From an uncultured Nesterenkonia sp. (GTDB taxonomy: Bacteria; Actinomycetota; Actinomycetes; Actinomycetales; Micrococcaceae): a DNA stretch of 64,000 nucleotides. How positions within the stretch are numbered: position 1 is the stretch's first letter; each line of letters begins with the position of its first letter. The position numbers and the translations under genes are program-made. The stretch spans positions 1 to 64,000 of the forward strand of contig CAMIAK010000004.1 in the NCBI GenBank assembly GCA_946222885.1, given 5' to 3'. Below, one piece after another: positions 42,454 through 50,607 of this stretch. Under the pieces are notes generated by a model. The model made no database searches, had not been told where the DNA came from, and was given only the letters and a program-made list of their open reading frames with translations.

Positions 42454-43121
42454 CGCGGCACCACCAGCTGGGGTGCGCTGCCCTGTGCTCCCGAGCTGCT
42501 GGGCTCGGAGTCCCGCAGCGTCTCCTCCACAGCCCGCAGGCGCTCATAGTCCTCAGAGGAGAGGGAGCGCCCGCCGTAGTGGGAGAGGTTGAAGAGCTCC
42601 CCGCAGCGGCGGATCTGCTGGGCGTGCTCGGGGAAGACCCCGGCGACGGCGGAGGCCGCCTCGCTGGCGGTCCGGCCGGCCTGCTCGGAGAGGATGGCGC
42701 GCTCCTCGGCCGAACGGACGATGGAGCGGAAGAGGTCCCGGAAGGCCTCATCCAGCTTGCCGGCCCCGGCGTGGGCGCCGGCCCGGAAGCGCAGGTCCTC
42801 GGCGCTGATCCCCGTCTCGGCGTCGAGCAGCTCGTCGCCCGTCCCGCCGGCACGCTGCAGGCGCGGGCGGACCAGGAGCACGCACAGCAGGATCGCAACG
42901 GCCAGCAGCACCATCAGCAGGATGGGCCCGAAGGGGATCTCCGCGCCCCCGATGGTCACGGCGCGCTCGCTGATCCAGCTGACCACTGCGTCGAAGGCCT
43001 CACGGACCGGGCCGCTGAGCTCCCGCTGGTACTCGGGGTCGGCCAGCTCCTCGCGCAGGGTCTCCTGGGCCTCCTCGCGGGTGGGCTCCAGGGGGAGGGG
43101 CTGCGGGGCGGATCCGGACAT
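42450..43121 (-). CDS. DUF4129-domain membrane protein
   Basis: 223 residues with one transmembrane helix (ILLMVLLAVAILLCVLLV) and a cytoplasmic C-terminal helical domain of the DUF4129 type (AGKLDEAFRDLFRSIVRSAE, GELFNLSHYGGRSLSSEDYE), as found at the end of transglutaminase-like proteins in MoxR operons. GAGGTGACCG precedes ATG 43121. Overlaps the DUF4350 gene by four bases. Confidence 0.87.
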   Translation of the reverse strand: MSGSAPQPLPLEPTREEAQETLREELADPEYQRELSGPVREAFDAVVSWISERAVTIGGAEIPFGPILLMVLLAVAILLCVLLVRPRLQRAGGTGDELLDAETGISAEDLRFRAGAHAGAGKLDEAFRDLFRSIVRSAEERAILSEQAGRTASEAASAVAGVFPEHAQQIRRCGELFNLSHYGGRSLSSEDYERLRAVEETLRDSEPSSSGAQGSAPQLVVPR

Positions 43122-43124
43122 CGG

Positions 43125-44405
43125 TCACCTCGGGCGGCCGAAGCCGCCGTCGTCGCCGGGCTGGCCGGGTGCCTGGCCATAGGGGGGCTGGCCGTAAGGG
43201 GGCTGGCCATACGGGTCCTGCCCATAGGGCTGGGCCGGGTAGGGCTGGCCTGCACCCGGATGACCTGCACCCGGATGACCTGCGCCCGGATAGCCCGGCC
43301 CCGGATAGCCCTGAGGCTGCTGCTGGGCCGGCCCCAGCGCTCCCAGATGCTCCGCCGAGGCGGGGATGATCCGGCCGTCGTCGGCAGAATGGGGAGCGGC
43401 GCTGAGCAGAGCGACGTCCACGGCCTCGCGGCGGACCCGGCAGTTGAGGTACATCGCGGTGACGATCCCGCCGAAGAGCCCCATGAACAGGGCGGTCAGC
43501 AGGGCGTCGAAGAGGCTCGTGCCGGCGAAGACCAGCAGGCTCGTCGTCGTGCCGGCGGCCGGGTCGGCGGAGTCCCAGGCGGCGGCCTCGCCCACGCCGA
43601 GCAGGATCGCGGCGGGGATGGACATGATCAGTCCCATGGCGATCAGCATCACGTAGAGCAGCAGCACAGTGCCGATGTTCCGCCACCAGAGGCCCTTGTT
43701 CAGCCTCCAGGAGCGGCCGACGGCGGCGATCGGCCCCTTGTCCTCCACCAGCACGGCCACCGGGCCGTACATCAGGCCCGCGGTCAGCCAGCCCACCAGC
43801 GGGATGAATCCCAGGAACAGCAGGACGATCACCGCGATGATCAGCATCGGCTCGATCCACAGGGCCGCGGCGATCACGGCGAAGACCAGGACGACGGCGG
43901 CCACGGCGAGGATCAGCAGCACCACATAGTGCACGCACAGCGGCAGGAAGCGGCGGGCCCGCAGGCGCAGAGCCTGGCCGAAACCGGTGCGGAAGCCGTA
44001 GGCGGCGCGCAGGGTGGGGATGGCGACCGTGGCCGCGGCCAGGCCCAGCAGCAGCTGCCCGGCGAGCATGGTGACCACCATGAAGAGCAGGAACTCCACG
44101 CTGGCGAAGGTGCTCATCACCAGCTCCGGATCCTCGAAGGCCATCGGGTCCGTGACCATCCGGCTGACCGCGCCGGAGGCGGGGAAGGCCATCAGCAGCA
44201 GGGTCAGCAGGTAGTTGAGCAGGGCGGCCGCCAGCGGGATGCCCAGCATGGTCTTCGGGGAGTGGCGCAGCATGCGGAAGCCCGCCGAGAAGACGTCGTT
44301 GAGCTGCAGCCGACGCAGCGGATAGACGGAGCCGGGGGATGCCGGGGCCGGGCCCGGATGGCCGCCGTGACCGCCGGGGGAGAAGTGGCCCGAGGCCTCA
44401 GACAT
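43125..44405 (-). CDS. Multi-pass membrane protein (GDPD membrane-domain type)
   Basis: 426 residues with six or so hydrophobic helices, resembling the membrane domain found on some glycerophosphodiester phosphodiesterases (LNDVFSAGFRMLRHSPKTML, GKSW-like SWRLNKGLWWRNIG). The N-terminus is short and soluble; the C-terminus is a Pro/Gly/Tyr repeat tail (GYPGAGHPGAG, QPPYGQ). ATG 44405 has GGAGGGACCT before it; the frame upstream to 44441 is not used. First gene of the leftward five-gene MoxR operon, divergent from mtrA. Confidence 0.82.
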   Translation of the reverse strand: MSEASGHFSPGGHGGHPGPAPASPGSVYPLRRLQLNDVFSAGFRMLRHSPKTMLGIPLAAALLNYLLTLLLMAFPASGAVSRMVTDPMAFEDPELVMSTFASVEFLLFMVVTMLAGQLLLGLAAATVAIPTLRAAYGFRTGFGQALRLRARRFLPLCVHYVVLLILAVAAVVLVFAVIAAALWIEPMLIIAVIVLLFLGFIPLVGWLTAGLMYGPVAVLVEDKGPIAAVGRSWRLNKGLWWRNIGTVLLLYVMLIAMGLIMSIPAAILLGVGEAAAWDSADPAAGTTTSLLVFAGTSLFDALLTALFMGLFGGIVTAMYLNCRVRREAVDVALLSAAPHSADDGRIIPASAEHLGALGPAQQQPQGYPGPGYPGAGHPGAGHPGAGQPYPAQPYGQDPYGQPPYGQPPYGQAPGQPGDDGGFGRPR

Positions 44406-44436
44406 AGGTCCCTCCAGTGCTGTTGCCGTGCGCCCG

Positions 44437-44467
44437 TTCACGTGTCACTCTACAACTCTCATATATT
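44437..44467 (+). promoter_or_regulatory. Candidate mtrA promoter
   Basis: TATATT (44462-44467) is a good -10 box 37 bp before the mtrA ATG; TTCACG (44437-44442) could be the -35 at a long 19-bp spacing. It lies in the only A+T-rich part of the 99-bp gap between mtrA and the divergent MoxR operon. Confidence 0.35.
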
Positions 44468-44504
44468 CTGTGGGGGCCCGCACCTCAGAGGAACAGGAGA
44501 GCTG

Positions 44505-45200
44505 ATGAAAGCCCAGATTCTGGTCGTCGACGATGACGAGGCCCTCTCCGAGATGATCGGTATCGTGCTGCGCAACGACGGCTTCGAGCCGACCTTCTGC
44601 GCCACCGGCGACGCCGCCCTGGAGGCTTTCCGCTCCGCCAAGCCCGATGTGGTCCTGCTGGACCTGATGCTGCCGGGCAAGGACGGGATCGAGGTGTGCC
44701 GCGAGATCCGCGAGGAGGCGGACACCCCCATCATCATGCTCACCGCAAAGTCCGACACCGCCGACGTCGTCCGCGGCCTGGAGGCCGGCGCCGACGACTA
44801 CGTCCCCAAGCCCTTCAAACCCGCCGAGCTGGTGGCCCGGGTGCGCGCCCGGCTGCGCCCCTCCGAGGGCAGCGGCGGGGCCCGCCCGGAGCACGAGGAG
44901 CTGCAGATCGGCGACCTGACCATCGACGTCTCCGGCCATGAGGTCCGCCGCGGGGACACCAAGATCCCGCTGACCCCGCTGGAGTTCGACCTGCTCACCG
45001 TCCTGGCCAAGAAGCCCTGGCAGGTCTGGAACCGGGAGATGCTGCTGGAGGAGGTCTGGGGCTACCGGCACCAGGCCGACACCCGGCTGGTCAACGTCCA
45101 CGTCCAGCGTCTGCGCTCCAAGGTGGAGAAGGACCCGGAGAACCCGGAGATCGTCCAGACGGTCCGCGGCGTCGGCTATAAGGCCGGAGGGCAGGGCTAG
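44505..45200 (+). CDS. mtrA: Two-component response regulator MtrA
   Basis: OmpR/PhoB-type regulator of 231 residues. The receiver domain has Asp53 (VLLDLMLPGKDG) as phosphoacceptor, with DDD near the N-terminus and Lys in YVPKPFKPAE. A winged-helix DNA-binding domain (about 135-228) follows. MtrA controls cell-wall hydrolase, division and osmotic genes in actinobacteria and is often essential. CAGGAGAG precedes ATG 44505. The frame runs open far upstream to 42438, but that part is antisense to the MoxR operon. Confidence 0.97.
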   Translation: MKAQILVVDDDEALSEMIGIVLRNDGFEPTFCATGDAALEAFRSAKPDVVLLDLMLPGKDGIEVCREIREEADTPIIMLTAKSDTADVVRGLEAGADDYVPKPFKPAELVARVRARLRPSEGSGGARPEHEELQIGDLTIDVSGHEVRRGDTKIPLTPLEFDLLTVLAKKPWQVWNREMLLEEVWGYRHQADTRLVNVHVQRLRSKVEKDPENPEIVQTVRGVGYKAGGQG

Positions 45201-45265
45201 CCATCTCTGAGACAGAACGCGAGGGCGCCGCGACCTCCCGGGCGCAGGCGACCGGCACCATCCCC

Positions 45266-47035
45266 GTGGTGCGCGCGCCCCTGCTGGGCAAGGAGGAGCC
45301 GGAGGCCGAGCGCGAGCGCGCCGCCGGCGACGGACCCCCTCCGGAGCCCGGCCTCGCCGTGCAGATCGCCCGGGGGCTCAGCCGCGTGCCCCGGGTCTGG
45401 TCCCGCTCCCTGCTCTTCCGCGCCGTGGCCTTCACCGGCGTGCTCACCACAGTGGGCACCCTGCTGGTGGCGGCCTTCCTGACCCAGCAGATCACCACCG
45501 GGCTGTTCCAGGAGCGCTTCGACCAGGTGGAGCTCGAGGCCACCCAGGACCTCGACTACATCCGCAACGCCTTCGCCGGAGCCTCCACCACCGACCGCAC
45601 CAGCACCGAGACCCTGGTGCGGGACACGATGGACGGCATGGAGGGCTCGGTGGCGCAGGTCCAGCGGGACTTCGTCTTCACCCCGCTGGTGGAGGGGGAG
45701 AACCTCTACGCCAACCCGCGTACCTCGCTGGACAACCCGGACGAGGTCATCTCCGGGGAGCTCTCCCAGACGGTGGCCGAGGGCTCCGGGCAGTACTGGC
45801 AGTCGGTGGGCATCGAGCAGGAGGACGGCCAGGTGGTCCCCGGGGTCGCCTTCGGCACCCAGGTCCAGCTGCCGCCCGGGCATGCCTACGCCGTCTACTT
45901 CGTCTACGACTTCTCCCCGGTGCAGGAGACGCTGAACTTCGTGCTGCGGATCCTGTTCATCGCTGCGGCCGCCGTGCTGCTGATGAACATGGCGATCGCC
46001 GCCTGGGTCACCCGGTCGGTGGTCTCCCCGATCTCCCAGGCCGCTGAGGTCTCCGAACGCATCGCCTCGGGCCAGCTGGACCAGCGCCTGGTCGTCCGCG
46101 GTGAGGACGAGATCGCCCGCCTGGGCATCTCCTTCAACCGGATGGCCTCGAACCTGCAGGATCAGATCACCCAGCTGGCGAACCTCTCGAAGATGCAGCA
46201 GCGCTTCGTCTCCGACGTCTCCCACGAGCTGCGCACCCCGCTGACCACGGTCCGCATGGCCTCGAGCATGCTGCACGAGGCCCGCGACGACTTCGACCCG
46301 GTCAACCAGCGCACCGCCGAGCTGCTGCACCACCAGGTGGAGCGCTTCGAGGCGCTGCTGGCCGACCTGCTGGAGATGTCCCGGTTCGACGCCGGCGCCG
46401 CCGAGCTCTCGCTGACCCAGGTGGACGTGCGCGGCCTGGCCGAGGAGGTGCTGCGCACCGCACAGCCGCTGGCCGAATCCAACGGGGTGGCCCTGTCCAT
46501 CGTGGTCCAGGGCGAGGAGTTCGTCGCCGAGATCGATCCCCGCCGCATCGACCGGATCCTACGCAACCTGGTGAACAACGCCATCGAGCACGCCGAAGGC
46601 CGCCCGGTGGACCTGATCGTGGCCTCCAGCCCCACGGCGGTGGGCGTGGCCGTGCGCGACCACGGCATCGGCATGTCCCCGCACGAGGTGGCCCACGTCT
46701 TCGACCGCTTCTGGCGCGCCGACCCGGCCCGGGCCCGCACCACCGGCGGCTCCGGGCTCGGCCTGGCCATCGCCACGGAGGACACCCGGCTGCACCAGGG
46801 AGCACTGGACGCCTGGGGCCAGAAGGGGCAGGGTGCCTGCTTCCGGCTGGTGCTGCCGCGCCGCCAGGACGCCCCCTACCGGGCCGCGCCGCTGGCCCTG
46901 CCGCCCACCTACAGCGCCGAGGACCGGACCGTGATCTCCTCCCCGCTGCCGGCGCAGGAGCCCGTCGAGCGCGAGGAGGGCCACGACCGCGTCAGCGAAC
47001 AGTCGCTCTACCAGCCGAGGGAGGGTGAGGAATGA
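45266..47035 (+). CDS. mtrB: Sensor histidine kinase MtrB
   Basis: 589 residues: TM1 (AFTGVLTTVGTLLVAAFL), an extracytoplasmic loop, TM2 (ILFIAAAAVLLMNMAIAAW), HAMP, the HisKA box (FVSDVSHELRTPLTT, phospho-His) and a HATPase domain (NLVNNAIEHAEG, GGSGLGLAIA). It phosphorylates MtrA. GTG 45266 is the first ordinary start codon in the frame, but it lacks a good ribosome-binding site. Coding-like sequence extends back to an ATC at 45203, followed by SETEREG, after GGAGGG. The true start may therefore be further upstream. The 3' end overlaps lpqB (ATGA). Confidence 0.95.
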   Translation: MVRAPLLGKEEPEAERERAAGDGPPPEPGLAVQIARGLSRVPRVWSRSLLFRAVAFTGVLTTVGTLLVAAFLTQQITTGLFQERFDQVELEATQDLDYIRNAFAGASTTDRTSTETLVRDTMDGMEGSVAQVQRDFVFTPLVEGENLYANPRTSLDNPDEVISGELSQTVAEGSGQYWQSVGIEQEDGQVVPGVAFGTQVQLPPGHAYAVYFVYDFSPVQETLNFVLRILFIAAAAVLLMNMAIAAWVTRSVVSPISQAAEVSERIASGQLDQRLVVRGEDEIARLGISFNRMASNLQDQITQLANLSKMQQRFVSDVSHELRTPLTTVRMASSMLHEARDDFDPVNQRTAELLHHQVERFEALLADLLEMSRFDAGAAELSLTQVDVRGLAEEVLRTAQPLAESNGVALSIVVQGEEFVAEIDPRRIDRILRNLVNNAIEHAEGRPVDLIVASSPTAVGVAVRDHGIGMSPHEVAHVFDRFWRADPARARTTGGSGLGLAIATEDTRLHQGALDAWGQKGQGACFRLVLPRRQDAPYRAAPLALPPTYSAEDRTVISSPLPAQEPVEREEGHDRVSEQSLYQPREGEE

Positions 47036-48759
47036 GCCGCAGAGCCGCATGGGCCGGAAGCTGCGCCGCCGTCGCGCTGATCGTCAGCGGCTGCGCGCCG
47101 ATGATCCCCACCGACGGACCCGTGGGGACCTCCGACCCGGACACCCAGGACGGCGGGTCCTACCTGCTCGACGCGCAGCCGCCGGTGCCGGGCAGCGAGC
47201 CCAGCCAGCTCATCGACGACTTCCTGCAGGCCGGCGTCGGACCCCAGGACGACTATGCGGTGGCCCGCGAATACCTGACCCCCTCGGAGGCCCGCGAATG
47301 GTCGCCGGGGGAGCGGACCGTGGTCTACTCCTCCACCCCGGAGATCCTGCAGGAGGCCGAGGACACCTACTCCGTCCAGTTCCCGGTGGAGGCGGTCATC
47401 GACGCCGACGGGATCATGACCATGGTCCCGCCGAACACCTCGGAGGCGGTGGACTTCACCGTGGAGGAGTTCGAGGGCGAGTGGCGGATCTCCGACGCTC
47501 CGGAGGGCACCTTCCTGGCCCAGCCGGAGTTCACCCAGGTCTACCAGTCGCACACGCTGTACTTCTACAACTCGGATCAGACCTACGCCGTCCCGGACGA
47601 GCGCTGGTTCGTCAACATGCCCGGGCGGATGCCGGCGGCCATCGTGGAGGCCCTGCTGGACGGGCCTGCGCCCTATCTGGAGCCCGCGGTGACCTCCGCC
47701 TTCCCGCAGGGCACCGAGCTGCAGCTCTCCTCGGTGCCGGTGGAGGGGCGCACCGCCGTCGTCGACTTCGCCGCAGGGCCGCTGAGCAGCGCCTCCCCGG
47801 AGGACCAGCAGCTCATGGAGCACCAGCTCTCCCTGGCGCTCACCGGGCTGAACAGCGTCAGCGAGGTCGAGATCACGGTGGACCAGCGGGAGCTGGAGGC
47901 CCCGGATGAGGAGGATGAGCCGGAGGAGCTCGAGATCCTCGCCGGGGAGGAGATCTCCGTGCGCGACACCCAGATCGGCCTGGTCGGCGACGAGCTGGTC
48001 CGCGCCCAGGGCAACAACATGCTCTCGATCGGCGACCTGCCGGACCTCTCGGACATCGAGCCGCAGCAGCCGGCGGTGGCCAATGCCGATCCGGACACCT
48101 TCGCGGTGCTCGGCGGCGACGGCGACGAGCTCTACCACATCCGTCCCGGCCGCTCCCCGGACCAGGTGCTGGAGGGAGAGGACCTCACCCGGCCCTCCAT
48201 GGACAACGACGGCTGGACCTGGACGGCCGCGAACCCCGAGGGCGGGGCCACCATCCACGCCTCCGCCTATGACGAGTCCCTGGACACCATGAGCGCGGAG
48301 ATCAGCGCCGACTGGCTGGAGGGACGCTCGATCACCTCGCTGCGCATCGCCCAGGACGGGGCCAGGGCGGCGATGGTGGTCGACGACGGCGGGGACCGGG
48401 CGCTCTACGTGGCCGGGGTCATCCGTGACTCGGCCGGAACTCCGCAGGGGCTGGGGCAGCCGACCCGTATGCAGACGCTCTCCGAGATCGACGAGGTCCG
48501 CTGGGGCGACGACGCCCTGGTGGTGTGGGCCACCCATGACGAGGACGACGAGGAGGCCGCGGCGATGCAGATCGAGCTCGTGCGCTTCACCGGCACCCGC
48601 GAGGAGCTGCACGGCCCGGTCCTCGGCCTGGAGAACGTCTCCGCCGGCGAGGGGCAGAGACAGGTCTGGGCCGAGGCGCAGGGGGCCCAGCAGCTGCCCA
48701 TCGGCGAAGGCTGGCGGATCCAGGGTCTCGAAGCCCTCGACCTGGCCTATCCGGGCTGA
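47032..48759 (+). CDS. lpqB: Lipoprotein LpqB
   Basis: 575 residues; the signal peptide ends in a lipobox (ALIVSGCAPM). A GerMN-like domain (about 190-300) and a C-terminal beta-propeller-like LpqB domain follow. LpqB interacts with the MtrB sensor domain and tunes MtrA activity in mycobacteria and streptomycetes. Four-base overlap with mtrB gives coupled translation. Some sections are acidic, as in other exported proteins here. Confidence 0.95.
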   Translation: MSRRAAWAGSCAAVALIVSGCAPMIPTDGPVGTSDPDTQDGGSYLLDAQPPVPGSEPSQLIDDFLQAGVGPQDDYAVAREYLTPSEAREWSPGERTVVYSSTPEILQEAEDTYSVQFPVEAVIDADGIMTMVPPNTSEAVDFTVEEFEGEWRISDAPEGTFLAQPEFTQVYQSHTLYFYNSDQTYAVPDERWFVNMPGRMPAAIVEALLDGPAPYLEPAVTSAFPQGTELQLSSVPVEGRTAVVDFAAGPLSSASPEDQQLMEHQLSLALTGLNSVSEVEITVDQRELEAPDEEDEPEELEILAGEEISVRDTQIGLVGDELVRAQGNNMLSIGDLPDLSDIEPQQPAVANADPDTFAVLGGDGDELYHIRPGRSPDQVLEGEDLTRPSMDNDGWTWTAANPEGGATIHASAYDESLDTMSAEISADWLEGRSITSLRIAQDGARAAMVVDDGGDRALYVAGVIRDSAGTPQGLGQPTRMQTLSEIDEVRWGDDALVVWATHDEDDEEAAAMQIELVRFTGTREELHGPVLGLENVSAGEGQRQVWAEAQGAQQLPIGEGWRIQGLEALDLAYPG

Positions 48760-48780
48760 TCCGGGGCTGGAGGAGCGCGG

Positions 48781-49692
48781 ATGGGACGGTCCATGGGACG
48801 CGGATCCTCCTGGCGGCATGAGCTGGACCGGCTGTGGTTCTCCGCCCCCGGTCGCCGGACACGGGAGGCGTTGAGGTCAGCGGCCGGGCTGCTCTCTCCG
48901 TCCTGGTGCGTGGGCTGCGGGGCGGAGGAGGCCGACCTCTGTGAGGAGTGCGCCTATGACGTCCGGCTGCTGACCCGCGATCCCTTCCGCGCCGAGGCGG
49001 GCGCCCCGGCGCTGCCGGTGGTCGGAGCCTCGGAGCAGGATCTGCAGGTGCTGCCGGTGATGGCCGCCGGGCGCTACGGCACGCTGCTCTCCCGGGTGGT
49101 GCTGGGCTTCAAGGACCATGAGCGCATCCGGCTGGACCGGGTGCTGGCCCCGGCCCTTGGGAGGGCGGCGGAGGTCGCGCTGGAGCAGCTGTTCCCCGCT
49201 GGGGAGAAGCCCGCTGGGGAGGAGACAGTCCCGGAAGCGGGGCCGGCGTCGCCGCCTCCGCTGCTGGTCTCCCCGCCGGTCTCGCTGAAGGCCCGGACCC
49301 GGCGCAGCCATGACCCGGTGGGTCATCTGCTCGGCCGGCTCGGCGGGACCCCTGCGCTGGGCGGCGCTGAGATCGACGGGGGTCTGCTCGTCCAGCATCC
49401 CCGGGCGGCCGTCGCCGGTGCGCTGCCGGGGACGGGACGGCAGAAGGGGAGGGGGCTGGACGCCCGCCGCCGGCGGTTGGCAGGCGCCTTCCGGGTCACC
49501 GCCCGCGGGGAGCAGGTCCTGCCCGGCCGCCAGGTGCTCCTGGTCGACGACGTGCTGACCACCGGCGCCACGCTCCAGGCCCTGCACCGCACCCTGGAGG
49601 CCGCCGGGGCGCAGGTCCGCGGAGCCTGTGTGCTGGCCGCGGCGGAAGTGCGCAGAGGTGGTGACTCATCGCCAGGTTCTGGCTTAGAGTGA
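48781..49692 (+). CDS. ComF-family phosphoribosyltransferase-like protein
   Basis: 303 residues. An N-terminal zinc-ribbon-like pair (WCVGCGAEEADLCEEC) and a C-terminal PRPP-binding loop (VLLVDDVLTTGATLQ) are the ComF signature; ComF helps DNA uptake in competent bacteria and has PriA-linked roles. A Pro/Ala-rich insertion (about 140-165) separates the halves. Nested between lpqB and hpf, the normal actinobacterial position. ATG 48781 is used; an ATG at 48793 and others further in are possible. Confidence 0.9.
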   Translation: MGRSMGRGSSWRHELDRLWFSAPGRRTREALRSAAGLLSPSWCVGCGAEEADLCEECAYDVRLLTRDPFRAEAGAPALPVVGASEQDLQVLPVMAAGRYGTLLSRVVLGFKDHERIRLDRVLAPALGRAAEVALEQLFPAGEKPAGEETVPEAGPASPPPLLVSPPVSLKARTRRSHDPVGHLLGRLGGTPALGGAEIDGGLLVQHPRAAVAGALPGTGRQKGRGLDARRRRLAGAFRVTARGEQVLPGRQVLLVDDVLTTGATLQALHRTLEAAGAQVRGACVLAAAEVRRGGDSSPGSGLE

Positions 49693-49762
49693 GGTATGGG
49701 TCTTCATATGGAGGTCCCATGGTTGCCAACACGGTTGAGAGAGACCGATCGAAGGAGGAACC

Positions 49763-50494
49763 ATGTCGCTGCAGGTCAGCTACACCGGCCGGAACATCAC
49801 GATCCCCGAGGCATTCAAAGAGCACGTCGAGGACAAGCTCGGCAAGATCGAACAGCTCGCCGACAAGGGACACCGGCTCGAAGTTAAGATCACCGGAGAG
49901 AACGCCCACCGCCGCGCGGACACCTCGCTCATCGTCGAGCTGACGGTCATCGGCCGCGGGAAGGTCATCCGCTCCGAGGCGCAGGCGGAGGAGAAGTTCG
50001 CCGCCTTCGAGATCGCCCTGAACAAGCTGACCGAACGATTGCGGAGGGCCCGGGACAAGAAGAAGTCCAAGGCCCACGCCGCCCGCAACGGCACTCCCGA
50101 CGTCGCCTCGGCGATGGCGGGTCTGGAGCCGGTGGCCACCGACCGCCCGCTCTATGAACAGGTGCTCGACGCCGCCCAGGCCCATGACGAGCCGCCGGCC
50201 GGCTGGGAGGAGGAGGACGAGGACCTCGTCCCGATCCGGATCCGCCGCAAGGTCTTCGCCGCCGAGCCGATGAGCGTGGACGCCGCCGTCGACGCGATGG
50301 AGCTGATCGGCCACGACTTCTATCTCTACATCGACTCCGAGACGGGGCTGCCCTCGGCGGTCTACCGCCGCCGCGGCTGGACCTACGGAGTGATCTCGCT
50401 GGATCCGGAGAAGCAGGCTGTGGACCCGGACACCGAGGAGCGGGACTACCGCTCCGAGAACGGAGTCTCTGCCGCCGCGCTGCGGGCCGCCTGA
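49763..50494 (+). CDS. hpf: Long-form ribosome hibernation promoting factor
   Basis: 243 residues: an N-terminal ribosome-binding domain (MSLQVSYTGRNITIPEAFKE to about 105) and a C-terminal dimerisation domain (about 180-240, MSVDAAVDAMELIGHDFYLY). The long form joins two 70S ribosomes into inactive 100S dimers in stationary phase or stress. AAGGAGG lies four bases before the ATG. Independent promoter sequence is not obvious, but a 70-bp gap separates it from comF. Confidence 0.96.
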   Translation: MSLQVSYTGRNITIPEAFKEHVEDKLGKIEQLADKGHRLEVKITGENAHRRADTSLIVELTVIGRGKVIRSEAQAEEKFAAFEIALNKLTERLRRARDKKKSKAHAARNGTPDVASAMAGLEPVATDRPLYEQVLDAAQAHDEPPAGWEEEDEDLVPIRIRRKVFAAEPMSVDAAVDAMELIGHDFYLYIDSETGLPSAVYRRRGWTYGVISLDPEKQAVDPDTEERDYRSENGVSAAALRAA

Positions 50495-50519
50495 GAATCC
50501 GCCGCGCACGATCCCGCAT

Positions 50520-50556
50520 CGGGCTGGGAAGGGGTGTTTAGCTCCTTCCCAGCCCG
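50520..50556 (+). terminator. Hairpin terminator after hpf
   Basis: CGGGCTGGGAAGG (50520-50532) pairs perfectly with its complement at 50544-50556, loop of 11 bases. No U-tract. It separates hpf from secA. Confidence 0.8.
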
Positions 50557-50607
50557 AAGCGTAGACTGGCGAGGACGTACCACTGAACCTCTGATGGAGA
50601 ACCGGCT

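Noticed and set aside
42438..44504. Long open extension upstream of mtrA in the same frame
   Set aside because: It lies antisense to three MoxR-operon genes with clear domains; MtrA homology and a good ribosome-binding site begin at 44505.
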